A stretch of DNA of 32,247 nucleotides from Rhodohalobacter halophilus. Lineage in GTDB: Bacteria; Bacteroidota; Rhodothermia; Balneolales; Balneolaceae. The translations under genes and the position numbers were made by a program. Under the pieces are notes generated by a model. That model saw only the letters and a list, made by a program, of their open reading frames with translations, ran no database searches and was not told the origin of the DNA. The stretch covers positions 1 through 32,247 of the forward strand of contig NZ_MDWE01000039.1 of the NCBI RefSeq assembly GCF_001715195.1, given 5' to 3'. This document shows, piece by piece, positions 9,443-17,760 of this stretch (positions are counted from its first letter, which is position 1; each line of letters begins with the position of its first letter).

Positions 9443-9462
9443 TGAAGTATCTTCTGAATCAT
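9443..9462 (-). pseudogene. Severed 5' end of SusC gene 1 (start codon and first codons)
   Basis: This is the start of the SusC gene cut off by the IS3 element. On the - strand it reads ATG (9460-9462) followed by codons for I-Q-K-I and then part of a Leu codon, before the IS boundary. A ribosome binding site (GAGGT) lies seven bases upstream of the ATG. Translation initiated here now runs into the element instead of the receptor. Confidence 0.9.
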
Positions 9463-9491
9463 AACTTACCTCATATGATGTTTTGATTAGT
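9463..9491 (-). promoter_or_regulatory. SusC leader element 1 with ribosome binding site
   Basis: On the - strand the leader contains ACTAATCAAAAC (9480-9491), then TGAGGTAAGTT directly before ATG. The same arrangement, with ATTAACCAAAAC and AGAGGT, precedes the SusC genes at 16270 and 27891. The spacing here is four bases shorter than in the other two. The leader still sits in front of the severed start codon. Confidence 0.6.
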
Positions 9492-10099
9492 GCAGAACAG
9501 AATCGATGAATGATTAGAGTGAACGATTTGATCACAAATGTCCTGCATTTTGGTTGATTTATATAGATGATTATTTCCTCCTTATAGCGGAGTCTTTTAA
9601 TACTATAGGGATATCATTTGATGAATAGATTGATGCAATGATCACTGTTTACAGAACATCAACCTCGTGGCAAGTATAGTTTTCGGTCAACCCTATGTCA
9701 AATATAATTCAACTTTTAAGACCTAAAGAAATATTCAATCCAGACTTGTAAAAGTGTATTAAACAACTACTCAAATAGATGAATTGCAGACAGATAGCTT
9801 TTTGAAACGTTCACTTATTTTAAATTTATACCTGATTTGTTTCACAATATTTAATGTGGATAAAAGAGAGTAAAAACGAAGTCACAAAAGTTTCTGTGGA
9901 TAAAACAGAATTTCTTTGCTTAACTCCGTTTCTATATAGACTCATCCTGATAATTAACTTTTATTTACAGACATTTTACTGCTGTATTAATATGTTACGT
10001 CCTGATTTATTGGTAATTTAGTACACAACTATTCAGCAAGGAGCTGGCCAATTCATTATTACAACTCTTACTTTTATATATCTACGATCGAACATCACT
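9492..10099. other. Divergent intergenic region
   Basis: About 600 AT-rich bases between the former SusC start (- strand) and the lipoprotein gene at 10100 (+ strand). It must hold the promoters of both, since they diverge. I find no open frame with a domain and no motif strong enough to call as a promoter. Confidence 0.6.
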
Positions 10100-10783
10100 A
10101 TGAGCATTAAATCTTTCTTCATTTGCGCTGTGGTTTTTCTATTTATCAATTCCTGCAATAACAACACCACACAAATTCTGCTTCAAGATGAAACGGATAC
10201 CAATCTCCAGGCACGGGAAACTTCCGTGTCTTTGCTAATTATTGAACCCGAACCTCTCTACAACTATTTTCCCGATCACGTTTATGGTGCCCTGCGTCCT
10301 ACTGAAAAAATGATTTTTGATAACGATTTGCTTCAACTTTTTCGCCAGCAAACCCAATCTCCGGTAGTTGGTAAGAAAATAAGTGAAGACCTGATTCCGG
10401 AGCAGCTCGAAAGCCGAAGATTTGATCTGGATGCTGGCCCCATAATTCTAATCAGTCCAAAACAGGGTACAGACTTATCAACTTCCAATATTAATTCCAG
10501 ATTTACAGTAATTCTGGATAAGTATCACTTTACTTCCTATCAAGTAGAGACGGGTGGAGGGTCTTACGCCGGGCATGAAGGAGATCCACAAAACAGGATC
10601 AGATTAGACACAGCATACATTATTTGGGATAATGATCAGAAAAGAGAAATCGGCTGGGGCATGGTGAATGCCAGCCATATTTTATATAGTGATGATGCAA
10701 CCACCAGTTATCAAAATGTTATCAAATCCACTTTTCAGAAAATTATTAAAGTAAGTCCATTTATAAAAAGTGATAGTGTTTAA
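10100..10783 (+). CDS. Putative lipoprotein of unknown function
   Basis: 227-residue protein I do not recognise. The N-terminus is a lipoprotein signal peptide (MSIKSFFICAVVFLFINSC, lipobox Cys19) followed by an Asn/Thr-rich linker. The mature part is mixed alpha/beta, with SVSLLIIEPEPLYNYFPDHV near the start and a segment IIWDNDQKREIGWGMVN near the end that looks like a beta strand pair. There is no catalytic motif or repeat. It sits between the two paralogous Sus-like operons but on the opposite strand, so it is not part of either. The start ATG is the first in frame after a divergent intergenic region. The late segment (a YxxWDN-like strand and a final alpha helix) is reminiscent of small envelope proteins of unknown function in Bacteroidota, no more than that. 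Confidence 0.75.
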   Translation: MSIKSFFICAVVFLFINSCNNNTTQILLQDETDTNLQARETSVSLLIIEPEPLYNYFPDHVYGALRPTEKMIFDNDLLQLFRQQTQSPVVGKKISEDLIPEQLESRRFDLDAGPIILISPKQGTDLSTSNINSRFTVILDKYHFTSYQVETGGGSYAGHEGDPQNRIRLDTAYIIWDNDQKREIGWGMVNASHILYSDDATTSYQNVIKSTFQKIIKVSPFIKSDSV

Positions 10784-11063
10784 AACCAGATTGGCTTAGC
10801 ACCATTAAAATGAAGGCCGTTTTCTGAATTTTAAAAGCCGGCTTTAGTATTGAATTGAGAAATACCTACCGGAACCTACACTGCCAACTGGTGGTAACTC
10901 CACAATCATACGAACCAAAGTTTCTTATTACAGCTTCAATCAACCTGGCGAAACACCGTCAGCTTTAGTAATCAAAACTCCATTCAGTCGACTTACTGCA
11001 CAATTGCAATAAAGTTCTCAATCCTTTCTTCAAATTTCAATTGCCTTTGATTGGAACATAAAA
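10784..11063. other. Intergenic region between convergent genes
   Basis: About 280 bases between the + strand lipoprotein gene and the terminator of Sus-like operon 2. No open frame with a recognisable product and no RNA gene is visible. A short AAGCCGGCTT palindrome near 10833 lies about 50 bases after the lipoprotein stop, but lacks a proper T tract. Confidence 0.55.
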
Positions 11064-11097
11064 AAAGGCTGTACTCAAATGAATGAGTACAGCCTTT
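11064..11097. terminator. Strong intrinsic terminator of Sus-like operon 2
   Basis: A perfect 13-bp stem (AAAGGCTGTACTC at 11064-11076 with GAGTACAGCCTTT at 11085-11097) encloses an 8-base loop. On the - strand it is followed by a long T run, so it ends the operon whose last gene stops at 11126. Confidence 0.92.
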
Positions 11098-11125
11098 CGA
11101 TTTATTCCTTAACTACAGGTTCAGA

Positions 11126-11569
11126 TCAATCCTGAATAAATATTCTGGATGTCTTATAGTTTTCAGCAACTTCTACGCCGTCTGCTCCTTCAAGATTGAG
11201 AATCAATTGAACTTCTCCTCCGTCAGGTACACTGTCGGCAATCAATTCAATGACGATATCAACCGTGCTGGTTCCGGCCTCTAAAGTAATGGGTGATGGT
11301 GTAGACACATTGTAATGTGTACCTGCCACCGCATCACCTTCAGTACTGAAAGAGACTGCTAAGTCGCTGTCACGTTGTTCTCCAATTAATTGGATTTCAA
11401 TAGACGTTGAACCGTCATCGTCACTCACTTCCCTTTCATCGGGAAAGAAAGCGACCTGTGCCGGCCCGTCATAGGTCTTTTTCGTATCGCCTTCATCGAA
11501 CAAGTCGTTCATATCACAACTCGCGAATAGAAGCGGCAAAAGTGCGAATATTAATAGTTTTACTTTCAT
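11126..11569 (-). CDS. Small beta-sandwich surface lipoprotein, third gene of Sus-like operon 2
   Basis: 147-residue paralogue of the lipoprotein at 3082-3531. It has a lipobox LLFASC (Cys18) and an acidic post-cysteine stretch (CDMNDLFDEGD) of the kind that directs surface export. One beta domain follows: IEIQLIGEQRDSD, AGTHYNV, ITLEAGTSTVDIVIELI and VQLILNL. The two proteins share the core strands but differ at the N-terminal segment (PAQVAFFPDE here) and the C-terminal end, so they probably bind different ligands. It is the last gene of the operon, 43 bases after the SusD stop. Calx-beta/DUF4843-like fold by motif similarity; function by position only. Confidence 0.85.
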   Translation of the reverse strand: MKVKLLIFALLPLLFASCDMNDLFDEGDTKKTYDGPAQVAFFPDEREVSDDDGSTSIEIQLIGEQRDSDLAVSFSTEGDAVAGTHYNVSTPSPITLEAGTSTVDIVIELIADSVPDGGEVQLILNLEGADGVEVAENYKTSRIFIQD

Positions 11570-11612
11570 AGGATAAAAAGATTTAGAAATTATCTTTGAT
11601 GATTATGAGAAT

Positions 11613-13106
11613 TTAGTATCCCGGATTTTCAACAAGAAGCTCATTGACATTAAGGAGTCCTGAACCAAGCTGAGGCAAAATTCGATAGTTTTCCGCTCTC
11701 ATCTTAATGGATCCGTCTGGATTCCGGATATCTCTTTGCAGTCTTTTCAGGTCATAAAATCTGTGACCTTCAAGAGCAAGCTCTCTCATTCTCTCATCAA
11801 GAATGAAATCTTCAAATGCAGTCATGTCAGTCAATGCAGTAGCCGGTACAGTTCCACCATTTCTGGCGTCCAGCAGATCTTGCAGAGGAGCAACTCCGGC
11901 TGCCGGGCTATCTACATCCTTAGCAGCAGCTTCGGCCCAGATCAGGTACATTTCTGCAAGTCTCATAAATGGAAGGTCATCTACGTGATTTCCTTTATCA
12001 CCATTAAATTTGACAAGTGAAAAACCATTATCATTAACAGCATCACAACCGGTTGGTTGGTTTAAAGCTATTCTCTGAGCTTCAACACAATCTCTGTACC
12101 AGCCAAGTCGGTAGTCACCCGCTTCATACTTATCAATTAAGAATTGAGTAGGGAGCTGTGCCAGGAAGCCGGTAGATGTATAGGTACCGGGTCCATCGTT
12201 ATTCCAACCGCCATTCTCTGTAGATGGATCAACCACCACTTTAAACAGGGCTTCCGGATGACCGCCGGTGTTTTCGTTAAACATTTCGGCAACACCGTCT
12301 TCAGTATTTTCGAGAGATCTGCCGCTATTTGTGATTGCATTCTGAGCAGAAGTGACAGCGTCACCCCAGTTACCGGCGTAGAGATGAACTCTTGCCAGCA
12401 TACCATCTACAAATGCTTCGGTAGCATAACGGTTATCTGAATTAATACCTGAAAGCAAAGCTTTTGCATCCGTCAAATCAGTGATAATCTGATTATACAC
12501 TTCAGTTACCGAGCTTCTTGGGCGAAGATCAGCATCAGTTACGTCAAGTACCGGTTCTGTTCTGACGATCACACCTTCCTCCCATGGATCCTCGATTTCA
12601 CCCTGGCTAAAATTACCCGGATCATATCCGAACACTTTTACCAGATTGTGCATAGCAAATGCGCGTAGTGCTAATGCCTCACCTCTATACCTGTCGTAGG
12701 TAGCGGCCGGTAGTACATCGGGTTCTACGGCTCCAATCATCAGATTGGCATCCTGTATCACTTCATAATGCGCATTCCAACTGGCAATGTGTGCCGTACC
12801 TACATTTTGAACCGCCTGGTTCAATGCTTGGTAACGGGTAGAACCGGGCCGGTTACGGGTTTCGTCCGTAAATGCACTGGGTCCAACAAAGTACTCAGTT
12901 TTATAGGCAAAACTACCGTGAATTTTTCCATACATCGAGGCTCGTAGTCCTTCAACTCCATCAGCAGATGTTAAGACCTGTTCACCTGATACGGATGTAG
13001 ATGGCTCTACATTCTCAAGCATATCGTTACAACCCGTATAAGCAAAAAGTAGGGCTATAACTGCAGTAAACTTAATTAGATTACTTAATTTCATAGTGTT
13101 CTTCAA
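11613..13106 (-). CDS. SusD/RagB-family outer-membrane lipoprotein (operon 2)
   Basis: 497-residue SusD-type lid protein paired with the SusC at 13115-16270. Lipobox AYTGC (Cys26), then NDMLENVEPSTSVSGEQVLT, closely matching the operon 1 paralogue (NDLLEDVDPSTSISPEEALG). Family motifs: GEALALRAFAMHNLVKVFGYDPG in the TPR-like half, and MRLAEMYLIWAEAAAKD, LDERMRELALEGHRFYDLKR and a final NPGY in the C-terminal half. A Cys pair (RDC...TGCDAVND) brackets a longer loop than in the paralogue. Only 8 bases separate it from the SusC stop. Confidence 0.96.
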   Translation of the reverse strand: MKNTMKLSNLIKFTAVIALLFAYTGCNDMLENVEPSTSVSGEQVLTSADGVEGLRASMYGKIHGSFAYKTEYFVGPSAFTDETRNRPGSTRYQALNQAVQNVGTAHIASWNAHYEVIQDANLMIGAVEPDVLPAATYDRYRGEALALRAFAMHNLVKVFGYDPGNFSQGEIEDPWEEGVIVRTEPVLDVTDADLRPRSSVTEVYNQIITDLTDAKALLSGINSDNRYATEAFVDGMLARVHLYAGNWGDAVTSAQNAITNSGRSLENTEDGVAEMFNENTGGHPEALFKVVVDPSTENGGWNNDGPGTYTSTGFLAQLPTQFLIDKYEAGDYRLGWYRDCVEAQRIALNQPTGCDAVNDNGFSLVKFNGDKGNHVDDLPFMRLAEMYLIWAEAAAKDVDSPAAGVAPLQDLLDARNGGTVPATALTDMTAFEDFILDERMRELALEGHRFYDLKRLQRDIRNPDGSIKMRAENYRILPQLGSGLLNVNELLVENPGY

Positions 13107-13114
13107 TTTTTTAA

Positions 13115-16100
13115 TTAAAACCGAATTTCAATTCCAGCATTTACCTGACGCTCGGTCGGATAGGAAGCTGAGGTTGAGTTGTTATAAATATCTGTCGGGC
13201 TAAATGCTACCTCAGGATCATACCATGGCCATGCCGTCCAAGTCAACAGGTTTACCGCAGAAGCGTAAACTCTCACGTTGTTCAAACCAATCTGTTCCGT
13301 GAGGTTTGCAGGGATCTGGTAGCTGAGTGATACGTTTTTCAATCGAATATAACTTGCGTTATACATTGACTGTGTACTCAGCTGTGTTCGGTAGTTAGCC
13401 GTCCCAGGGAAATCGGTTCCTGCTAACATAGCACGTGGGTAGTATGTTATGTCACCGGGTTGTTTCCATCGGTCTTCAACCTCTGTTGTCATGTTCATCA
13501 GGAAGTCCGGAGTACGTGTAAAGTAGAAGTCCGTACCGGCAAATGCCCACTGACCAAAACTGAACTGGAAGAACGCATTCAGTGTCAAGCCCTTGTAGGA
13601 GAGTGTGTTTCCAAAACCACCAACTGTGTTCGCTACACCGTCCTTGTATTCAATGGCGTCATCAGCCTGAACCGGGTTGTATGTGATGTTTCCATCGGCA
13701 TCATACCACATCGGACGTCCGTCGGCAGGGTTTACACCGGCCCAACGAGGTGTCTGAATCAAACCAATTGGTTTTCCTTCTTGCAGGGAATTAAATGTAT
13801 TGTCTTCCCGGATAGGTGTACCATCAGGCAGTTCCAGAATTTCATTGTCAACAAGTGCAATATTGAATCTTGAAGTCCAGCTAAAGTTGTTGGTAGAAAC
13901 ATTTACTGTACTAATTTCAAACTCAATACCGGAGTTTCTGACTTTACCGATGTTTTCGGTTATTTCATCGTAACCGCTATCGCTCGGAAGTGGTCTACCG
14001 AAGAGAAGGTTTTCATTATCTTTCTGGTACCAGTCAAGAGAACCAAAAATTCTTCCTTCTAACAATTCGTAATCCAATCCTATGTTAAGTTCTCTTGCTT
14101 CTTCCCAACTCAAATTCACGTTTGCAAGCTGAGTAGGTCTGAGACCCGTATTTCCGTTATAGGAACCTGACGCAGAATAGAGTCCTCTGGATGCAAAGTT
14201 ACCGATGTTTGAGTTACCGGTTACACCATAACCTGCTCTCAACTTCAACTCATCCACAAATTCAACATCAAAGAAATCCTCTTCAGAGATTCTCCATGAA
14301 CCGGATACAGACGGGAAGAAACCCCATCGTTTCTCATTACCAAAGCGAGAGTGACCGTCGTAACGGGCAACTACGTTCAAGTAGTACTTCTCATCGTAGT
14401 TATACTTCGCGTTTGCAAAATAACTTCCCCGTCTCCATTCAGTTTTTATACCTGAAGCATTTGTCGGAGTAGCCGTAGCACTCAACACCTTAAAGAATGG
14501 GCCCGGAAGTCCTTCACCCCTGGTCAACATACTTTCTGAGAAATCTCGTCTGTACTCAGTACCTATCAGACCCGATACATTATGAACTCCATCAAATGTT
14601 TGCCGCATGTTTGCTACCAAACTTGTATTGAAGTTTCGCACATTTCGATTGGCAAAGCTTACCCAGCCACCTTGGCCCGGAGCTGCAATAGCCGATCTCC
14701 ACTGCTCATCTTCTGTATTCCTGTAGTCCATAGCAGCTAAACCGTTAAAGTTCAGCCAGTCTGTAGCCAAGTATACCACGTTCAAATTTGAAAGAATCTG
14801 AGTAACAGAAACATTTCTTTCCACTTCGTTTTCTTGAACTGCAGGGTTGTTTGGAAGACCAAAACGAGTACCGGGGTTATATTCACCACTTGCAGAATAT
14901 GGGAAACTCATCGGTGCCTCAAACATCGCCTGTGATGGAGGACAGTTAATAAAGTTACCATCCTGACAAACACCAAACTGTGTACTTCTGGAAACGTTTG
15001 TACCCACGGATGTGCGGAAGCGATCACTAATTTGATGATCAAGATTGGTTTTCAAATTCAAACGTGAGAAGTCACTCTTAAATGCCGTTCCCTCGGTATC
15101 TTCAAAACCACCGGAAACACGGAATGTAGTTTCTTCGTTACCACCTGAAACTGATAAATTGTAACGCTGAGTTACACCTTCATCAAAAATAAAATCCTGC
15201 CAGTCTGTATCACCCAAATTGGTTGACACTCCGGTAGATTGTAGTGCATCACTTATTGATTGCCCACCATTTCTGGCAGCAAGATAAGCAGTTCTGTCTT
15301 CGTCAGTCCAATCTGGTGAGAAGAAGAAATCCAGAAGATAATTTCTTCTATTTTCTCTGTATGCATCAAAGTCAGGCAGTGCTCCTGGAGCAGCATATTG
15401 CAATCCTTCGGCTAAATAGTCTACATATTGATCTGGTGAAATATAATCTACGTTACGAGCCAACGAACGAACACCGGTTTCAGCACGTGCTGTAACTTGA
15501 GTAGCACCGGCACGACCTTTTTTGGTGGTGATAATTACAACACCGGCAGCTGCTTCAGCTCCATAGATAGCTGCAGAAGATGCGTCTTTCAGTACTTCAA
15601 TAGACTCAATATCATCCGGGTTAATTGTGTTTAATGGTGATGTACTGGTCAAACCTGATTGCTGGGCAAACGAGATCTGCACTCCATCCACAATATAAAG
15701 AGGTTCAGTAGCCGCGTTTACAGATCCGTTACCACGAATGTTTACACGGAATGCACCCCCGGGGTTACCGGATGTTGATGTAACATTTACACCGGCCGCT
15801 CTACCCTGAAGCAGGGATTCGGGGTTCTGCAGTGTAACATCCTGGATATCCTGTGAACGTACACTAGAGATAGAACCGGAAATTTCACGCTTTGTTTGAA
15901 CCGCGTAACCGGAAACTACCAGTTCATCCAGGCCAATCGCCCCAACTTCCATTGCAATATCGAGAGTGGTTGTTTGTCCTGCATTTACCTGAACGGTTTC
16001 TCTATAGGTACGGTAACCTACAAATGTAGCAGTAATATTGTACGTGCCCGCCGGGATATTTTCGATTTCGAATTCACCGTTAATATCACTGGCTGCACCT

Positions 16101-16270
16101 CGTTCTAGTTCAACGACCAATACACTAGCACCGGGAAGAGATTCCCCGGTTGCCTGGTCAGTAACTGTTCCTGTCAAAGTCCCTGTTTGAGCATTTGCAG
16201 TACTTGAAAAAGCACTCACAAATAGCACAAAAAAAAGAGCTGACAAGGATAATAGTATCCTTTTCATCAT
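13115..16270 (-). CDS. SusC/RagA-type TonB-linked outer-membrane receptor (operon 2)
   Basis: 1051-residue SusC transporter, the intact paralogue of the IS-disrupted receptor at 5028-8097. Signal peptide MMKRILLSLSALFFVLFVSA cut near SSTANAQ; carboxypeptidase-like beta domain GTVTDQATGESLPGASV; LDELVVSGYA; plug with LQGRAAGVNV, PLYIVDGVQ and IEVLKDASSAAIYGAEAAAGV; barrel ending INAGIEIRF. The start is the first of two ATGs, with AGAGGT eight bases upstream; the second ATG is equally possible. Compared with the paralogue it carries about 35 extra residues around SPDWTDEDRTAYLAARNGGQ, just after the plug, in a region expected to form an extracellular or plug loop. It also has the CQDGNFINC cysteine pair. 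Substrate unknown. Confidence 0.97.
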   Translation of the reverse strand: MMKRILLSLSALFFVLFVSAFSSTANAQTGTLTGTVTDQATGESLPGASVLVVELERGAASDINGEFEIENIPAGTYNITATFVGYRTYRETVQVNAGQTTTLDIAMEVGAIGLDELVVSGYAVQTKREISGSISSVRSQDIQDVTLQNPESLLQGRAAGVNVTSTSGNPGGAFRVNIRGNGSVNAATEPLYIVDGVQISFAQQSGLTSTSPLNTINPDDIESIEVLKDASSAAIYGAEAAAGVVIITTKKGRAGATQVTARAETGVRSLARNVDYISPDQYVDYLAEGLQYAAPGALPDFDAYRENRRNYLLDFFFSPDWTDEDRTAYLAARNGGQSISDALQSTGVSTNLGDTDWQDFIFDEGVTQRYNLSVSGGNEETTFRVSGGFEDTEGTAFKSDFSRLNLKTNLDHQISDRFRTSVGTNVSRSTQFGVCQDGNFINCPPSQAMFEAPMSFPYSASGEYNPGTRFGLPNNPAVQENEVERNVSVTQILSNLNVVYLATDWLNFNGLAAMDYRNTEDEQWRSAIAAPGQGGWVSFANRNVRNFNTSLVANMRQTFDGVHNVSGLIGTEYRRDFSESMLTRGEGLPGPFFKVLSATATPTNASGIKTEWRRGSYFANAKYNYDEKYYLNVVARYDGHSRFGNEKRWGFFPSVSGSWRISEEDFFDVEFVDELKLRAGYGVTGNSNIGNFASRGLYSASGSYNGNTGLRPTQLANVNLSWEEARELNIGLDYELLEGRIFGSLDWYQKDNENLLFGRPLPSDSGYDEITENIGKVRNSGIEFEISTVNVSTNNFSWTSRFNIALVDNEILELPDGTPIREDNTFNSLQEGKPIGLIQTPRWAGVNPADGRPMWYDADGNITYNPVQADDAIEYKDGVANTVGGFGNTLSYKGLTLNAFFQFSFGQWAFAGTDFYFTRTPDFLMNMTTEVEDRWKQPGDITYYPRAMLAGTDFPGTANYRTQLSTQSMYNASYIRLKNVSLSYQIPANLTEQIGLNNVRVYASAVNLLTWTAWPWYDPEVAFSPTDIYNNSTSASYPTERQVNAGIEIRF

Positions 16271-16303
16271 AGATGACCTCTATAAGTGTTTGTTTTGGTT
16301 AAT
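16271..16303 (-). promoter_or_regulatory. SusC leader element 2 with ribosome binding site
   Basis: On the - strand: ATTAACCAAAAC (16292-16303), then TATAGAGGTCATCT and ATG. The 12-base element and the AGAGGT match the leader at 27892-27924 exactly, with the same 21-base spacing to the start codon; the leader at 9463-9491 is a close variant. Confidence 0.65.
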
Positions 16304-16581
16304 GTTAAACTATTCAGCCTGAATTAACTGTGCTGTTGGAACTTTAATCTCGTTCTGAAACACCTGTTTAAATGAGCATGAATAGTTCATTGTTTAGCAG
16401 TTACGAATCTAATCGAAGAAATTACAAATTCAAAATTTTGTTAATGTTTTTTTAACATTTCAAATACCTACATAATCATCTATAAGTGTTAAAAAACTAC
16501 ATATCATGTTGTTAAAGGAAATTGAACAGAAATATGTTTTTTTTAGATCTGAGTTCAAGTAATAAGTGCAACACGAAAAGT

Positions 16582-16609
16582 AACCCTGAGGGGCGCGCCC
16601 CTCAGGGTT
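16582..16609. terminator. 28-bp perfect palindrome inside the IS30 left end
   Basis: A perfect palindrome whose half-site is AACCCTGAGGGGCG covers 16582-16609 and is followed by TTTT on the + strand. It lies between the left inverted repeat and the transposase ATG. It is nested in an outer 8-bp inverted repeat (AACACGAA 16570-16577 and TTCGTGTT 16629-16636). The likely role is a terminator or mRNA fold that shields the transposase from outside transcription. Confidence 0.7.
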
Positions 16610-16639
16610 TTCGGCCAAGCGGCTTATATTCGTGTTACT

Positions 16640-17493
16640 ATGCAAAAATACAAACAACTTGACCTTAACGCTCGTCATCAGATCAACGCCCTGCTGCAGG
16701 CAGGCCACTCACAAACCAACATCACGCAAATAATCGGAGTTCACAAATCAACGGTCTCCCGGGAACTTTCCCGCAACGTGCCCACCCGCGGACGCTATGC
16801 CAACGAGTATCGGCCGGAGGCGGCTCAGTGGACGCTGGAACGTTCAGGGTACTGGCGGGGTGAGCCACGAGGCGATTTACCAATGGATCTGGCGAGGGAA
16901 GGCCAGCAAGGACCCTATCACCGCCGGGCTTTACAAACACCTTAAACATGGCCGGAGACGGCGCAAAAGAGGTAATTATAACGACTCCAGAGAGATTCTT
17001 AATGGGCGTGTGGGCATCGAAAAGCGTCCGAAGGTCGTTGAGCAGCGCACACGTCTGGGAGACCTGGAAGCCGACTTCATGATGGGCAAAGCTCACAAGT
17101 CTGCCCTGCTGGTCATCACCGATCGGGCCACGCTTCTAACCCGGCTGAAGAAAGCCACCAGCCGGCAGACCGATTGCACCGAAGCCACTATTGAGCAGAT
17201 GCTGACCCCTCGACAGTGACAAGGGGTTTGCCAACCATCAGTCGATTGGCAGAACATTGGACGCGGATGTATACTTTACCCGCCCGTATACCTCCCAGGA
17301 TAAGGGCACGGTTGAAAACAGAATTGGAGTAATTCGACAGTTCTTTCCAAAGGGTACAGATCTGAGGGAGGTATCCGAGCGACAAATTAAAACCGTCGAG
17401 CGCCACCTCAACAATCGACCTATTCGAAAATTTGATTACCTTTCACCAATTCAACAAACCTTAAAACACCGCGCTGTTGCATTAGTGACTTGA
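16640..17493 (+). pseudogene. IS30-family transposase, broken in three frames
   Basis: Remnant of an IS30 transposase spread over three reading frames. The first frame (from ATG 16640) has the N-terminal HTH (LDLNARHQINALLQAGHSQT, STVSRELSRN). Around 16835-16850 the frame changes and about 50-60 residues normally found before VSHEAIYQWIW are missing. The second frame holds the first catalytic region (LGDLEADFMMGK) and stops at 17219. The third frame starts near 17209 with SDKGFANHQSIG (a damaged form of the usual SDNGKEFA motif) and continues through the Glu motif GTVENRIGVIRQFFPKGT to LNNRPIRKFDYLSP. Two internal deletions plus two frame changes mean it cannot make an active enzyme. Confidence 0.9.
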
Positions 17494-17760
17494 ACACAGC
17501 ATTTGCAATAATATCAGGCTCAAATATCACACACTCATTTTTATATAGGTCTTATGAAGCAAAGTCGATTATAAGATCAAACATTATGGTTCAATAGTAG
17601 TGTGAAGTAACGAACCGGTTCTGGTGTCTTTTGGGTGTTGTTATTGCTATTGCTTTTGAACTAATATCCATCCACGTAATATAATTTTGCCCCTGCCTTC
17701 TAACCGGTTAATTTTTATATTAAAATTTTTAATCAGGATTCTGAATTAATATTAAAGCGG

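Larger units (their letters stand above)
16553..17495 (+). mobile_element. Decayed IS30-family insertion sequence
   Basis: An IS30-type transposase remnant is bounded by 20-bp inverted repeats that match at 16 of 20 positions: GTTCAAGTAATAAGTGCAAC at 16553-16572 and GTTGCATTAGTGACTTGAAC at 17476-17495. I see no target duplication. At 943 bp it is a little shorter than usual for the family, in line with internal deletions in the transposase. It sits about 280 bases upstream of the SusC start at 16270, beyond that gene's probable promoter, on the opposite strand. Confidence 0.85.
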
